DNA from: Oreohelix idahoensis
Lineage: Eukaryota; Mollusca; Gastropoda; Stylommatophora; Oreohelicidae
DNA length: 64,000 bases
Assembly (NCBI GenBank): GCA_024509875.1
Contig: JAMPIV010010594.1
Coordinates: forward strand, 612,792 to 676,791
Direction: 5' to 3'
Shown in pieces: positions 10,381 to 22,885 of this stretch. Positions within the stretch are counted from its first letter, which is position 1; the number at the start of each line of letters is the position of its first letter. The notes beneath the pieces were generated by a model that worked only from the letters and a program-made list of their open reading frames with translations, searched no databases and was not told the DNA's origin. Position numbers and translations under genes: made by a program.

Positions 10381-11064
10381 CATTTTCCAGACCAAGGACA
10401 CAATGGAAGTATGAAAAAGGGAAAGACAGAACAGCACAGAATAAGGAATTGTAACCAGGTAACAAATAGTGACTCAAACAGATGAGAAAATAGTAAGATA
10501 GGTGGTGGCAAACAGCAAGATGGACTCAAATGGGAAATAAAAGAAATCTTTATTTCATCCAGGTAAATAAATAGGCATTATTGCCTTTTTTACATGTCTG
10601 CCCTGCAATAATGCAGTTCTCAAAGTGTTTTCAAATTAAAACATTCTTAACTTCAATAATAAGTAATCCATATTAATATTGCATTCAGCAATTGAACACA
10701 TACACGCAAACTCACACACATACACTAGGTGTAAGGAGTAAGGCAGAAGTAAGAAAGAAGATACACGAAAGAGGACAGGAAGAGAACTAGAATGGCTAAG
10801 AGCGTGACAAGACTCGAATAAATGGGAGAAGATAGGAAGACAGATGAGGGACAACTAGCACAACAGACTTAAATGGCAGAATTAATAAACAAACGTTATG
10901 TTCAAATAGTTGAGAAATTGGGCAAGCAGACCCACCAAACATTCTGCTCTTCCTTTCCCTCATATTTTATACTGAATCCATTTATGCTCACATGCAGAGA
11001 GATAACAGCGGGGGGACAAACAGTAAGACACAATGGTAGAGAAAGAGATATATAGAGGTCATAC
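10381..11064. other. Intron between the two kinesin exons
   Basis: Bounded by the donor at 11064 and the acceptor at 10175 or its duplicate. No coding signal seen. Confidence 0.6.
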
Positions 11065-11192
11065 CTGCTCCGGTAGGGCCATAAGCAAATATTGAAACAT
11101 TCTGTCCTTCTAGGGTGCTGTTTATTAAAGGCTGGACACAGCCGTTGAAAATGTCGCTCTGGGTCATCGTCTCATTATACACAGAGCTAAAT
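11065..11192 (-). CDS. Kinesin motor-domain exon carrying the P-loop, upstream exon
   Basis: Acceptor CCACAG ends at 11193 on the minus strand. The exon then encodes FSSVYNETMTQSDIF, LEGQNVSIFAYG and GPTGA plus the first base of Gly, and ends at a GT donor (GTATGA, 11064). The F-x5-E-x2-TQ-x-DIF and N-x-S-x-FAYG-x-TGAG patterns are diagnostic for kinesin motor domains. The P-loop GPTGAGKT is split by a phase-1 intron. GPTGAG, rather than the commoner GQTGSG, favours kinesin-10-like proteins. The N-terminal exon should lie above 11192 on the minus strand but was not found, perhaps because it is short or outside the window. Confidence 0.86.
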
Positions 11193-11980
11193 CTGTGGAC
11201 ATATAGATATTGTAACCTCAATGTTTGAGTATATAGATTTGAAAATAAAAAATCTTCTGTTTATGCTGTGCTGCAGGCTGAGATGAAATTGCTTTCAAAT
11301 TCAGTTTGAATATTGCAGTCTGATTTTTCTGTTACACTGAGTTTCTTTATAATGGCCATCTTATGATGATCCTAGACTAACTTCGTGCCATTTTGAAGTT
11401 ACCTGCTGATTGACTGGAATTCATTCTCATAATTTATCTAAATTTATTCTGTTCAGCTGCGTGTTGAGTGATGAAAGATGGGCAAATAAATGGTCACACT
11501 GTACTGTAACATGTATGTCACAAGAAAACAATAACAACATCATGAACATATCAACCTAAAACAACTCCATTAAAATATTCAATGCTGTCATCTAAGACAG
11601 AGATTCTCTACATGAAAGACAGGTTCATGACACAACCTTCATGAATGCTGAAAGGAGTCTGGGCTGCTAACTTACCCTTTTTAAAATCTCCAGATTGAAA
11701 CTCAAAACAGACATCAAAGGGATAAACAAGACAAGAAAAAAACCTTCAATGAATGGCACAAGACAAGAAAAGTTTAGTATGAATTTATTGATGTCCTATA
11801 CTCCCTTATGAAGAGTTGAAAGGTAGCTTAGAATGAACAAGGTCAATGTTACAATGGGAACATAGAACATTTGATGATGTCATCTGGCTCATCACCAGAA
11901 ACCCAAAGTTGAAGAAAATTACAGACGTCAATGGCTGAGTCAATCCATCCTGTAGCCATAAGGATGAGAGAAGAGAACCA
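11193..11980. other. No recognisable feature (probable kinesin intron)
   Basis: No protein family resemblance or repeat recognised. Confidence 0.5.
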
Positions 11981-12777
11981 CTGGACTCTACCACACATTA
12001 GCTAGACTCTACCACACATTAGCTAGACTCTACCACACATTAGCTAGACTCTACCACACATTAGCTAGACTCTACCACACATTAGCTGGACTCTACCACA
12101 CATTAGCTGGACTCTACCACACATTAGCTAGACTCTACCACACATTAGCTAGACTCTACCACACATTAGCTGGACTCTACCACACATTAGCTAGACTCTA
12201 CCACACATTAGCTAGACTCTACCACACATTAGCTAGACTCTACCACACATTAGCTAGACTCTACCACACATTAGCTAGACTCTACCACACATTAGCTGGA
12301 CTCTACCACACATTAGCTGGACTCTACCACACATTAGCTGGACTCTACCACACATTAGCTGGACTCTACCACACATTAGCTGGACTCTACCACACATTAG
12401 CTGGACTCTACCACACATTAGCTGGACTCTACCACACATTAGCTGGACTCTACCACACATTAGCTGGACTCTACCACACATTAGCTGGACTCTACCACAC
12501 ATTAGCTGGACTCTACCACACATTAGCTGGACTCTACCACACATTAGCTGGACTCTACCACACATTAGCTGGACTCTACCACACATTAGCAGGACTCTAC
12601 CACACATTAGCTGGACTCTACCACACATTAGCTGGACTCTACCACACATTAGCTGGACTCTACCACACATTAGCTGAACTCTACCACACATTAGCAGGAC
12701 TCTACCACACATTAGCAGGACTCTACCACACATTAGCTGGACTCTACCACACATTAGCAGGACTCTACCACACATTG
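11981..12777. repeat. 21-bp minisatellite, about 38 copies
   Basis: Unit CTGGACTCTACCACACATTAG with three main variants (GCTAG, GCTGG, GCAGG). The variants are blocked: GCTAG units dominate the left third and GCTGG units the rest. The period is a multiple of three, so long open frames arise on the minus strand (repeating 7-residue unit); these are not taken as genes. Confidence 0.96.
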
Positions 12778-14820
12778 TGTACAAGACAGCTAGGAAGATG
12801 TGAGAATGGCATTTCAAGATCATCATGAAAAAACTGCTACACAAACCACAACTAAAAGAGCAATAAACATGATCTGATGTGAACTTTGCTGTACTGACAA
12901 AAATGGTGGTAGTGATCTCAACATCTTTAAATGGGAAAAGTAAGTCCATTAAAAAAATAGGACTACTGCATTGACAAATGATATAAAACAAAACTAAGAA
13001 ACATGGGCTGTCTACCCTTACTTACTTAGTCGTTCCCCTTCTACCGTGAGCTGTCTACCCTACTCTGTCAAAACTTTGATACAAAAACTCCAGCCAGAAT
13101 ATACTGTAAATGATTTAGCTGTGGTAAGGCTACAAATGAATATATTATAATGGACAGTATAAGAAAAAAGAAGATTGATGGAAGCCAGGAATAGAACCTT
13201 GAACATAAGGTCTCATTTACCTACTTCGATCACTTTAGTCTGCAAAAGAATCGTGTTGACAAGTTGTATTTGAATTGTAAAAAATATGGCTTCTTCGTTG
13301 GCTCTTATATAACCAAATCTATTTCTGTCATAAAGTTGACAGCCTGTCTCAGGCTTCTCTCACTGCCGATTGGTTGTAACATACAATAAAGGGGTAGGTG
13401 ATGGTTGTGATGTCAATCTGCCCCTCAAGTGGAGTCACCAGTGTTGCTGGACATGTGTACTTGCTGTTCCACCTGGACACACGTCTGCCTGCCCAACAGA
13501 TGGTATATGGGTCTACAGTGGTTGGTTCTAAGCCTGAAAATTATCACCTGATTTCTTCTTGGCAGAGAGTTGTAGTTGTATCTGACTTTACGTTTTCTCT
13601 ATGTCATTTTTCTTTGAAGCTACTTTTAATTATTGCTTTTATCTCTTCATATGTTGTCATGTCCTCTGTTTGAATCTATTGTCATCATTCTTTGTCAATT
13701 GTCTCCCTGTTCATATCTATGAGTATATACATCTTGCTGCCAGCAGAAATTCACTGTATTTTCACGTTGTTGAATTCATAGTTGGTTTTCATCACTATTT
13801 CTGTTTTTGTGATTGTTACCAAAACAATGAAACAGAGTGCATTAAGTAAAACATCTATGGGAGACTGAAGTCACTTTTGGACATACAATCAAACACACAG
13901 ATATGAAACAGCTCCACCAGAAAGTTGATTTACTGTCCTTCCACATAGGCTGTGATTATCACAGGGTGAAGTACATTTTTTTAAATTGTGAAAGTCACTT
14001 GTTTTGTCTTGAAGCAGATATTATTTCTTAGGATTTTTTAAATACTGTTTTATCCACCATCCTCTCAGGCTTTCTTTTGCCCTATTGCCACATCAGCCAT
14101 TGATGACTTGTACTGGATTCTGACAAAGTGTTTATTGCATCTCTATATAAAAGAGAGGACTTTATAGTTCCCATCAACTTTCTAATTTTTTTTTTCTATT
14201 TCTGTCTCTTACGGCAACATTAGTAGATCTTCTCTGGTATTTGATGTCACATGTTGCAATTTTCTTCTCCTCCATCTTCATGTGCTTTAGCTAATGATCA
14301 TGTTTCATAATAGATAAAATAAGACCTGGGTTAGGATCAGCTAGCTCTCCTATGGAGAGAAATAAAAATATTAGTAGGTGGTGAATGTTGTGGTCACATA
14401 AGCCAACCCCATTTTTTGGTGATATGAACTAGAAACTGTGACCTTGAGATCACAAGGTAACGGGGCTCTGGCTGCCTGGAAAAGCATGAGCTCCAACAGG
14501 CGTGAAATATCCAAGATAAACCACAAAACAAACAAACCCAAGATATACCACAAAACAAACAAACACAAGATGGATGTACCACAAAACAAACAACACATCT
14601 AAGATTAGTAGTCAACAAGGACATCACTACTCAGCATCAGGATGGAAGAAACAAGTAGGAATCTGATCCAATAAAGAGACGGAAGCTGATTTTGGCCACA
14701 GATCAAAATCAGACTAGCAAAGATTTTTCTTCAAGGCACAGTGCCAAGCAAAAGAAGACTGGGCAGACAGAACAAGAAATTGGGGGGGTGGGGGGGGGCG
14801 GGGGAGAGAAGAGGGAGAAT
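12778..14820. other. No gene seen; contains one 31-bp RTE insertion and a G-rich run
   Basis: Unique sequence apart from the tiny RTE fragment at 13019-13049, short A/C-rich direct repeats at 14515-14590 and a G-rich run at 14780-14806. Open frames here show no family match. Confidence 0.5.
13019..13049 (-). mobile_element. 31-bp RTE-like 3' end with 12-bp target duplication
   Basis: It carries only the TAAG-type tail and the last bases of the RTE-like family (complement of TCACGGTAGAAGGGGAACGA). Perfect copies of GCTGTCTACCCT flank it (13007-13018 and 13050-13061). This is an extreme 5' truncation during target-primed reverse transcription. Confidence 0.88.
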
Positions 14821-16775
14821 GTGAAAACAATGAGTATGTGAAATGCTAGAATGCTACATCAAAGTGGATGTGAAAACAGCAAGTATGTGAAATGCTAGAA
14901 TGCTACATCAAAGTGGATGTGAAAACAGCAAGTATGTGAAATGCTAGAATGCTACATCAAAGTGGATGTGAAAACAGCAAGTATGTGAAATGCTAGAATG
15001 CTACATCAAAGTGGATGTGAAAACAGCAAGTATGTGAAATGCTAGAATGCTACATCAAAGTGGATGTGAAAACAGCAAGTATGTGAAATGCTAGAATGCT
15101 ACATCAAAGTGGATGTGAAAACAGCAAGTATGTGAAATGCTAGAATGCTACATCAAAGTGGATGTAAAAACAGCAAGTATGTGAAATGCTAGAATGCTAC
15201 ATCAAAGTGGATGTGAAAACAGCAAGTATGTGAAATGCTAGAATGCTACATCAAAGTGGATGTAAAAACAGCAAGTATGTGAAATGCTAGAATGCTACAT
15301 CAAAGTGGATGTGAAAACAGCAAGTATGTGAAATGCTAGAATGCTACATCAAAGTGGATGTGAAAACAGCAAGTATGTGAAATGTTATATCAAAGTGGAT
15401 GTAAAAACAGTGAGTATGTGAAATGTTATATCAAAGTGGATATAAAAACAGCAAGTATGCGAAATGCTAGAATGCTACATCAAAGTGGATGTAAAAACAG
15501 CAAGTATGTGAAATGCTAGAATGCTATATCAAAGTGGATGTAAAAACAGCAAGTATGTGAAATGCTAGAATGCTACATCAAATTGGATGTAAAAACAGCA
15601 AGTATGTGAAATGCTAGAATGCTATATCAAAGTGGATGTAAAAACAGCAAGTATGTGAAATGCTAGAATGCTACATCAAAGTGGATGTAAAAACAGCAAG
15701 TATGTGAAATGCTAGAATGCTACATCAAAGTGGATGTGAAAACAGCAAGTATGTGAAATGTTATATCAAAGTGGATGTAAAAACAGCGAGTATGTGAAAT
15801 GTTATATCAAAGTGGATATAAAAACAGCAAGTATGCGAAATGCTAGAATGCTACATCAAAGTGGATGTAAAAACAGCAAGTATGTGAAATGCTAGAATGC
15901 TATATCAAAGTGGATGTAAAAACAGCAAGTATGTGAAATGCTAGAATGCTACATCAAATTGGATGTAAAAACAGCAAGTATGTGAAATGCTAGAATGCTA
16001 TATCAAAGTGGATGTAAAAACAGCAAGTATGTGAAATGCTAGAATGCTACATCAAAGTGGATGTAAAAACAGCAAGTATGTGAAATGCTAGAATGCTACA
16101 TCAAAGAGGGTGTAAAAACAGCAAGTATGTGAAATGCTAGAATGCTACATCAAATTGGATGTAAAAACAGCAAGTATGTGAAATGCTAGAATGCTACATC
16201 AAATTGGATGTAAAAACAGCAAGTATGTGAAATGCTAGATCAAAGAGGGTGTAAAAACAGCAAGTATGTGAAATGCTAGAATGCTACATCAAAGAGGGTG
16301 TAAAAACAGCAAGTATGTGAAATGCTAGAATGCTACATCAAAGAGGGTGTAAAAACAGCAAGTATGTGAAATGCTAGAATGCTACATCAAAGAGGGTGTA
16401 AAAACAGCAAGTATGTGAAATGCTAGAATGCTACATCAAAGAGGGTGTAAAAACGAGTATGTGAAATGCTAGAATGCTACATCAAAGAGGGTGTAAAAAC
16501 AGCAAGTATGTGAAATGCTAGAATGCTACATCAAAGAGGGTGTAAAAACAGCGAGTATGTGAAATGCTAGAATGCTACATCATAGAGGGTATAAAAACAG
16601 CAAGTATGTGAAATGCTAGAATGCTACATCAAAGAGGGTGTAAAAACAGCAAGTATGTCTAATGCTAGAATGCTACATCAAAGAGGGTGTAAAAACAGCG
16701 AGTATGTGAAATGCTAGAATGCTGCATCAAAGTGGATGTGAAAACAGCAAGTATGTGAAATGTTATATCAAAGTG
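14821..16775. repeat. 49-bp minisatellite, left block
   Basis: Unit of 49 bp starting GTGAAAACAGCAAGTATGTG and ending CATCAAAGTGGAT, about 40 copies, with variants AAAGTGGATGT, AAATTGGATGT and AAAGAGGGTGT and shortened units lacking TAGAATGC. The array continues after the RTE insertion (18497-22018) and after the pogo insertion (22886-22936). Confidence 0.97.
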
Positions 16776-18487
16776 AATGCCCTCTCAAATTTATAAAGGA
16801 CAAGCAAGGCAAATTGCTTACTGCCCCGAAGGAAGTAATGGAAAGATGGAAAGAATATTTCTCAGAACTCCTGGATGGTGAGCATGATGAAGCATCAGAA
16901 ATAATAAACACTAGCACAGAAGAGAAAACCAATGATGGTGAAGATGACATAAAGATGGAAGAACTGAGGGCAGCACTGGAGAAAATCAAGATGGGCAAAG
17001 CAGCAGGGCATGATGGTATAACACCAGAAATGGTTAAGTACATGGGAGCATCAGGCGACCTATTACTCTTAAAGGTCCTACAGGCAGCATGGTGCAACAA
17101 GACCATACCAAAGGATTGGGAGATTGCCATCATAACACCAATTTTCAAAAAGGGTGACAATCGACAATGTGGAAACCATAGAGGCATATCCCTTCTCAGT
17201 GTCCCTGGTAAAATCTACTCTAGAATCCTAGAGCAGAGACTCCGACGCCTAGCTGAGCCACAATTGGATGAGGTCCAGTGCGGATTCCGAGCAAACCGAA
17301 GTACTCAAGACCTAATCTTCACACTCAGACAGCTGAGTGAAAAGGCCCTTGAGTATAAGAGTGAGATCCATCTTTGTTTCATAGATCTGGAAAAGGCGTT
17401 TGACAGGGTCCCTTGGAGCAAACTTTGGGACTGTTTGGCAAGGAAGAATATTCCAGCACCTCTGATTCATGCTATACAGAGCTTCTACAAGTCTTGCAGA
17501 AATTATGTGAGGACAGCAAACCATAAGTCAGAAGAGTTCAGGACCACCACTGGTGTAAGACAAGGTGATATCCTATCACCTTACCTCTTCATACTCCTTA
17601 TGGACGATGTCATCAAGGCATGTAAGGAGAGAACAAGAAAGTATTCAGTGGGGTACTGGAAGATGAGACAGGTCTATATTTCGGAGCTGGCATTTGCTGA
17701 TGATGTTGCCCTGATTGCTAAATCAGAGGCACATCTCCAATCCAACCTGCAAGTCTGGAAGGAAGAGCTGGAGAAGAGAGGGATGGTCATAAGCAGCTCT
17801 AAAACAAAATCCATGGTGATATCACGAGAAGAAAGAAAACATCAGATTAAGTTGGGAGAACAGGTCCTGGAGCAGGTCGACCACTTTAAATATCTCGGAG
17901 CTATTATAGACCGAAAGGGAGGCATCAAAGAAGAGTTGGCCACTCGAAAAGCAGCGGCTGGGAGACTTTTTCAGGCCATAAATCGTGGATTCCTCAGCAA
18001 GAAAGAGGTTGGTAAGAAAACGAAGATGGCTGTATACCGCTCCACCTATGTCCCAGTCTTGACATATGGATGCGAGTCGTGGGCAATGACTACAACCCAC
18101 AAAAGCCAGATCCAAACCTCAGAAATGAGGTATCTGAGGAAAGTGGTTGAAGTAACAAGAAGAGACATGGTCCGCAACCAGACGATCCGTCAAGGCCTAA
18201 AATCCCATCCGCTGCAGACCCAAATAGAACAGTCCCAACTAAGATGGTTTGGCCATGTCTGCAGAATGGGAGAAGATCGGCTACCACGACAAGCATGGGA
18301 AACAAAGAGCCAGGGATCCAGACCTCCAGGACGACCCAGAGTCCGCTGGGAGGACAACATTAGACAATCTTTGAAGGACCGAGGACTAGAATGGAACCAG
18401 GCCAGGAAGAAGACAGCTGATAGAATGGTCTGGCGCTCTCTCTTCCAAACCTCTACACCTCACGGTAGAAGGGGAACGACTAAGTAA
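16776..18487 (+). CDS. Reverse transcriptase of RTE-like LINE, N-terminally truncated
   Basis: About 570 open residues with no frameshift. RT blocks in order: ALEKIKMGKAAGHDGITPEM, WEIAIITPIFKKGD, GISLLSVPGKIYSRIL, QCGFRANRSTQD, FIDLEKAFDRV (first catalytic Asp), GVRQGDILSPYLF, and ELAFADDVALI (catalytic FADD), then FKYLGAIID and a C-terminal tail with LRWFGHVCRM and GRPRVRW. The enzyme would copy element RNA at a nicked genomic target. The apparent start at 16760 lies in the minisatellite and is not real; translation would need the missing upstream endonuclease region. The open frame suggests recent insertion. Confidence 0.92.
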
Positions 18488-18496
18488 GTAAGTAAG
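16776..18496 (+). mobile_element. 5'-truncated RTE-like non-LTR retrotransposon
   Basis: It sits inside the 49-bp minisatellite and is flanked by TATATCAAAGTG on both sides (16764-16775 and 18497-18508), a target duplication of about 12 bp. It ends in short (TAAG)n repeats, typical of RTE-type elements, and lacks the endonuclease end. Because the target is a tandem repeat, the duplication could partly reflect neighbouring units, but the clean edges favour a simple insertion. This is the best-preserved copy of the family here and serves as the reference for the copies at 23.7, 26.2, 29.1, 31.8, 38.8, 40.2 and 49.7 kb. Confidence 0.94.
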
Positions 18497-21400
18497 TATA
18501 TCAAAGTGGATGTAAAAACAGCGAGTATGTGAAATGTTATATCAAAGTGGATATAAAAACAGCAAGTATGTGAAATGCTAGAATGCTACATCAAAGTGGA
18601 TGTAAAAACAGCAAGTATGTGAAATGCTAGAATGCTATATCAAAGTGGATGTAAAAACAGCAAGTATGTGAAATGCTAGAATGCTACATCAAATTGGATG
18701 TAAAAACAGCAAGTATGTGAAATGCTAGAATGCTATATCAAAGTGGATGTAAAAACAGCAAGTATGTGAAATGCTAGAATGCTACATCAAAGTGGATGTA
18801 AAAACAGCAAGTATGTGAAATGCTAGAATGCTATATCAAAGTGGATGTAAAAACAGCAAGTATGTGAAATGCTAGAATGCTACATCAAATTGGATGTAAA
18901 AACAGCAAGTATGTGAAATGCTAGAATGCTACATCAAATTGGATGTAAAAACAGCAAGTATGTGAAATGCTAGATCAAAGAGGGTGTAAAAACAGCAAGT
19001 ATGTGAAATGCTAGAATGCTACATCAAAGAGGGTGTAAAAACAGCAAGTATGTGAAATGCTAGAATGCTACATCAAAGTGGATGTGAAAACAGCAAGTAT
19101 GTGAAATGCTAGAATGCTACATCAAAGTGGATGTGAAAACAGCAAGTATGTGAAATGCTAGAATGCTACATCAAAGTGGATGTGAAAACAGCAAGTATGT
19201 GAAATGCTAGAATGCTACATCAAAGTGGATGTGAAAACAGCAAGTATGTGAAATGCTAGAATGCTACATCAAAGTGGATGTAAAAACAGCAAGTATGTGA
19301 AATGCTAGAATGCTACATCAAAGTGGATGTGAAAACAGCAAGTATGTGAAATGCTAGAATGCTACATCAAAGTGGATGTAAAAACAGCAAGTATGTGAAA
19401 TGCTAGAATGCTACATCAAAGTGGATGTGAAAACAGCAAGTATGTGAAATTCTAGAATGCTACATCAAATTGGATGTGAAAACAGCAAGTATGTGAAATG
19501 CTAGAATGCTACATCAAAGTGGATGTGAAAACAGCAAGTATGTGAAATGTTATATCAAAGTGGATGTAAAAACAGTGAGTATGTGAAATGTTATATCAAA
19601 GTGGATATAAAAACAGCAAGTATGCGAAATGCTAGAATGCTACATCAAAGTGGATGTAAAAACAGCAAGTATGTGAAATGCTAGAATGCTATATCAAAGT
19701 GGATGTAAAAACAGCAAGTATGTGAAATGCTAGAATGCTACATCAAATTGGATGTAAAAACAGCAAGTATGTGAAATGCTAGAATGCTACATCAAATTGG
19801 ATGTAAAAACAGCAAGTATGTGAAATGCTAGAATGCTACATCAAATTGGATGTAAAAACAGCAAGTATGTGAAATGCTAGATCAAAGAGGGTGTAAAAAC
19901 AGCAAGTATGTGAAATGCTAGAATGCTACATCAAAGAGGGTGTAAAAACAGCAAGTATGTGAAATGCTAGAATGCTACATCAAAGAGGGTGTAAAAACAG
20001 CAAGTATGTGAAATGCTAGAATGCTACATCAAAGAGGGTGTAAAAACAGCAAGTATGTGAAATGCTAGAATGCTACATCAAAGAGGGTGTAAAAACGAGT
20101 ATGTGAAATGCTAGAATGCTACATCAAAGAGGGTGTAAAAACAGCGAGTATGTGAAATGCTAGAATGCTACATCAAAGAGGGTGTAAAAACAGCGAGTAT
20201 GTGAAATGCTAGAATGCTACATCATAGAGGGTGTAAAAACAGCAAGTATGTGAAATGCTAGAATGCTACATCAAAGAGGGTGTAAAAACAGCAAGTATGT
20301 GAAATGCTAGAATGCTACATCAAAGAGGGTGTAAAAACAGCGAGTATGTGAAATGCTAGAATGCTGCATCAAAGTGGATGTGAAAACAGCAAGTATGTGA
20401 AATGTTATATCAAAGTGGATGTAAAAACAGCGAGTATGTGAAATGTTATATCAAAGTGGATATAAAAACAGCAAGTATGTGAAATGCTAGAATGCTACAT
20501 CAAAGTGGATGTAAAAACAGCAAGTATGTGAAATGCTAGAATGCTATATCAAAGTGGATGTAAAAACAGCAAGTATGTGAAATGCTAGAATGCTACATCA
20601 AATTGGATGTAAAAACAGCAAGTATGTGAAATGCTAGAATGCTATATCAAAGTGGATGTAAAAACAGCAAGTATGTGAAATGCTAGAATGCTACATCAAA
20701 GTGGATGTAAAAACAGCAAGTATGTGAAATGCTAGAATGCTATATCAAAGTGGATGTAAAAACAGCAAGTATGTGAAATGCTAGAATGCTACATCAAATT
20801 GGATGTAAAAACAGCAAGTATGTGAAATGCTAGAATGCTACATCAAATTGGATGTAAAAACAGCAAGTATGTGAAATGCTAGATCAAAGAGGGTGTAAAA
20901 ACAGCAAGTATGTGAAATGCTAGAATGCTACATCAAAGAGGGTGTAAAAACAGCAAGTATGTGAAATGCTAGAATGCTACATCAAAGAGGGTGTAAAAAC
21001 AGCAAGTATGTGAAATGCTAGAATGCTACATCAAAGAGGGTGTAAAAACGAGTATGTGAAATGCTAGAATGCTACATCAAAGAGGGTGTAAAAACAGCGA
21101 GTATGTGAAATGCTAGAATGCTACATCAAAGAGGGTGTAAAAACAGCAAGTATGTGAAATGCTAGAATGCTACATCATAGAGGGTGTAAAAACAGCAAGT
21201 ATGTGAAATGCTAGAATGCTACATCAAAGAGGGTGTAAAAACAGCAAGTATGTGAAATGCTAGAATGCTACATCAAAGAGGGTGTAAAAACAGCGAGTAT
21301 GTGAAATGCTAGAATGCTACATCAAAGAGGGTGTAAAAACAGCGAGTATGTGAAATGCTAGAATGCTACATCAAAGAGGGTGTAAAAACAGCAAGTATGT

Positions 21401-22018
21401 GAAATGCTAGAATGCTACATCAAAGAGGGTGTAAAAACAGCAAGTATGTGAAATGCTAGAATGCTACATCAAAGAGGGTGTAAAAACAGCGAGTATGTGA
21501 AATGGTACATCAAAGTGGATGTAAAAACAGCAAGTATGTGAAATGCTAGAATGCTACATCAAAGAGGGTGTAAAAACAGCAAGTATGTGAAATGCTACAT
21601 CAAAGAGGGTGTAAAAACAGCAAGTATGTGAAATGCTAGAATGCTACATCAAAGAGGGTGTAAAAACAGCAAGTATGTGAAATGCTAGAATGCTACATCA
21701 AAGTGGATGTAAAAACAGCAAATATGTGAAATGCTAGAATGCTACATCAAAGAGGGTGTAAAAACAGTAAGTATGTGAAATGCTAGAATGCTACATCAAA
21801 GTGGATGTAAAACCAGCAAGTATGTGAAATGCTAGAATGCTACATCAAAGAGGGTGTAAAAACAGCGAGTGTGTGAAATGCTAGAATGCTACATCAAAGT
21901 GGATGTAAAAACAGCAAGTATGTGAAATGCTAGAATGCTACAGCAAAGAGGGTGTAAAAACAGCAAGTATGTGAAATGCTAGAATGCTACATCAAAGTGG
22001 ATGTAAAAACAGCAAGTA
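18497..22018. repeat. 49-bp minisatellite, right block, with higher-order pattern
   Basis: About 72 units. A marker pair of shortened units (GTTATATCAAAGTGGATG, then GTTATATCAAAGTGGATA) recurs near 15385, 15763, 16764/18497, 19548 and 20404, showing multi-unit duplication. AAAGAGGGTGT units are concentrated toward the ends of each larger block. A remaining unit at 22886-22936 shows the array once continued past the pogo insertion. Confidence 0.96.
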
Positions 22019-22885
22019 CCGTAAAATTTCGCGTATAATACGCACTCGTGTATAATACGCATGCTTGATTTAGCCCAAAATTTTCTGGTAAAATGGAAAT
22101 TCGTGTATAATACGCACCATAATTTTTCAAGATTTTATTTTATGAAACATTTGTTAAAAAACTGAAAGAAGATGGAAGATGCTGCGCGATAGTAGTTCTT
22201 CGACGAACTGAAAGACCGTGTCGCTTCCTAAAACAAACAGCCCATCCATATGACGCTTTAAATGCTGTTGTGCCTGTACGAGATTTTTTAAGTTCCAGAG
22301 CTTTAAGTCGGATTTCCATGCATGAAACACCGATGTTGCCTTCTATCCACTACCCACTCCAATAATGTTTTTTTTCTAGGTCTGGAAGATCTGGTGGTGA
22401 CCCACAATTCGCCTTTTTCTTACTAGGCAACACTTGCAGCGCCTCTTTGTTTTTTCGCCATAATCGAATGTTGCACTCGTTAATGGAAAAATGTCGACTT
22501 GCTGCCCGATTGCCGTTAGATTCTGCATATTTTACCACTAAGAGCTTTTCTGTTGCAGTACAACATTTTCTCGAATTCATTTTTAGGGCTCAAAATAATC
22601 AAATGACAAACTTCACAACCAAGCTTAATATCAAAACAGATTGAAGACCAAGAGTGCGAAATGCATTTTGCAACAATGTCTGACACATAAGAAAACACAT
22701 GGCACATTCAATTTTGCGCCATTTTCACTGTCAAATTGTGACAAAAACTTGACAGACTTTCCAATGTAGGCTACTTTCGATATTGAAAATTACGTATTTT
22801 TTTAGTACTCGCGTATAATACGCACCCGAGTTTTAGCGGGCAAAAATGAGTAAAAATTGTGCGTATTATACGCGAGATTTTACGG
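22019..22885. mobile_element. pogo-like DNA transposon, non-autonomous, TA target
   Basis: 867 bp with terminal inverted repeats of about 27 bp: CCGTAAAATTTCGCGTATAA on the left, and the complement of the right end differs by one base. The element is flanked by TA (22017-22018 and 22886-22887); removing it and one TA restores the 49-bp unit exactly. A subterminal motif, CGTGTATAATACGCA-like, is repeated three times on the left and twice on the right, possible transposase-binding sites. TA duplication and inverted repeats fit Tc1/mariner-pogo elements. Confidence 0.93.
22350..22580 (-). pseudogene. pogo transposase DNA-binding domain remnant
   Basis: A 76-residue frame containing KLLVVKYAESNGNRAASRHF, then a WRKNKEAL stretch, followed by Lys-rich and PDLPDLEKK segments. 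This is the BrkDBD/psq-type helix-turn-helix found at the N-terminus of pogo/jerky-like transposases. The DDE catalytic domain is absent, so the element cannot encode active transposase. Confidence 0.82.

Noticed and set aside
12275..12991. 238-residue open frame with repeating MCGRVQL units
   Set aside because: Produced by the 21-bp minisatellite, whose period is a multiple of three. No independent coding evidence.
13398..13849. Two overlapping plus-strand frames of 82-91 residues
   Set aside because: No family resemblance, hydrophobic AT-driven composition, and no splice-site or repeat support.
14371..14627. Minus-strand frame with a plausible GT donor after PCDLK, possible kinesin upstream exon
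   Set aside because: The residues do not match the kinesin N-terminal motor region, so linking it to the kinesin gene is not supported.
14821..22018. Regular repeats that could be mistaken for a CRISPR array
   Set aside because: Direct head-to-tail 49-bp units without unique spacers, in an animal-type genome; a minisatellite.
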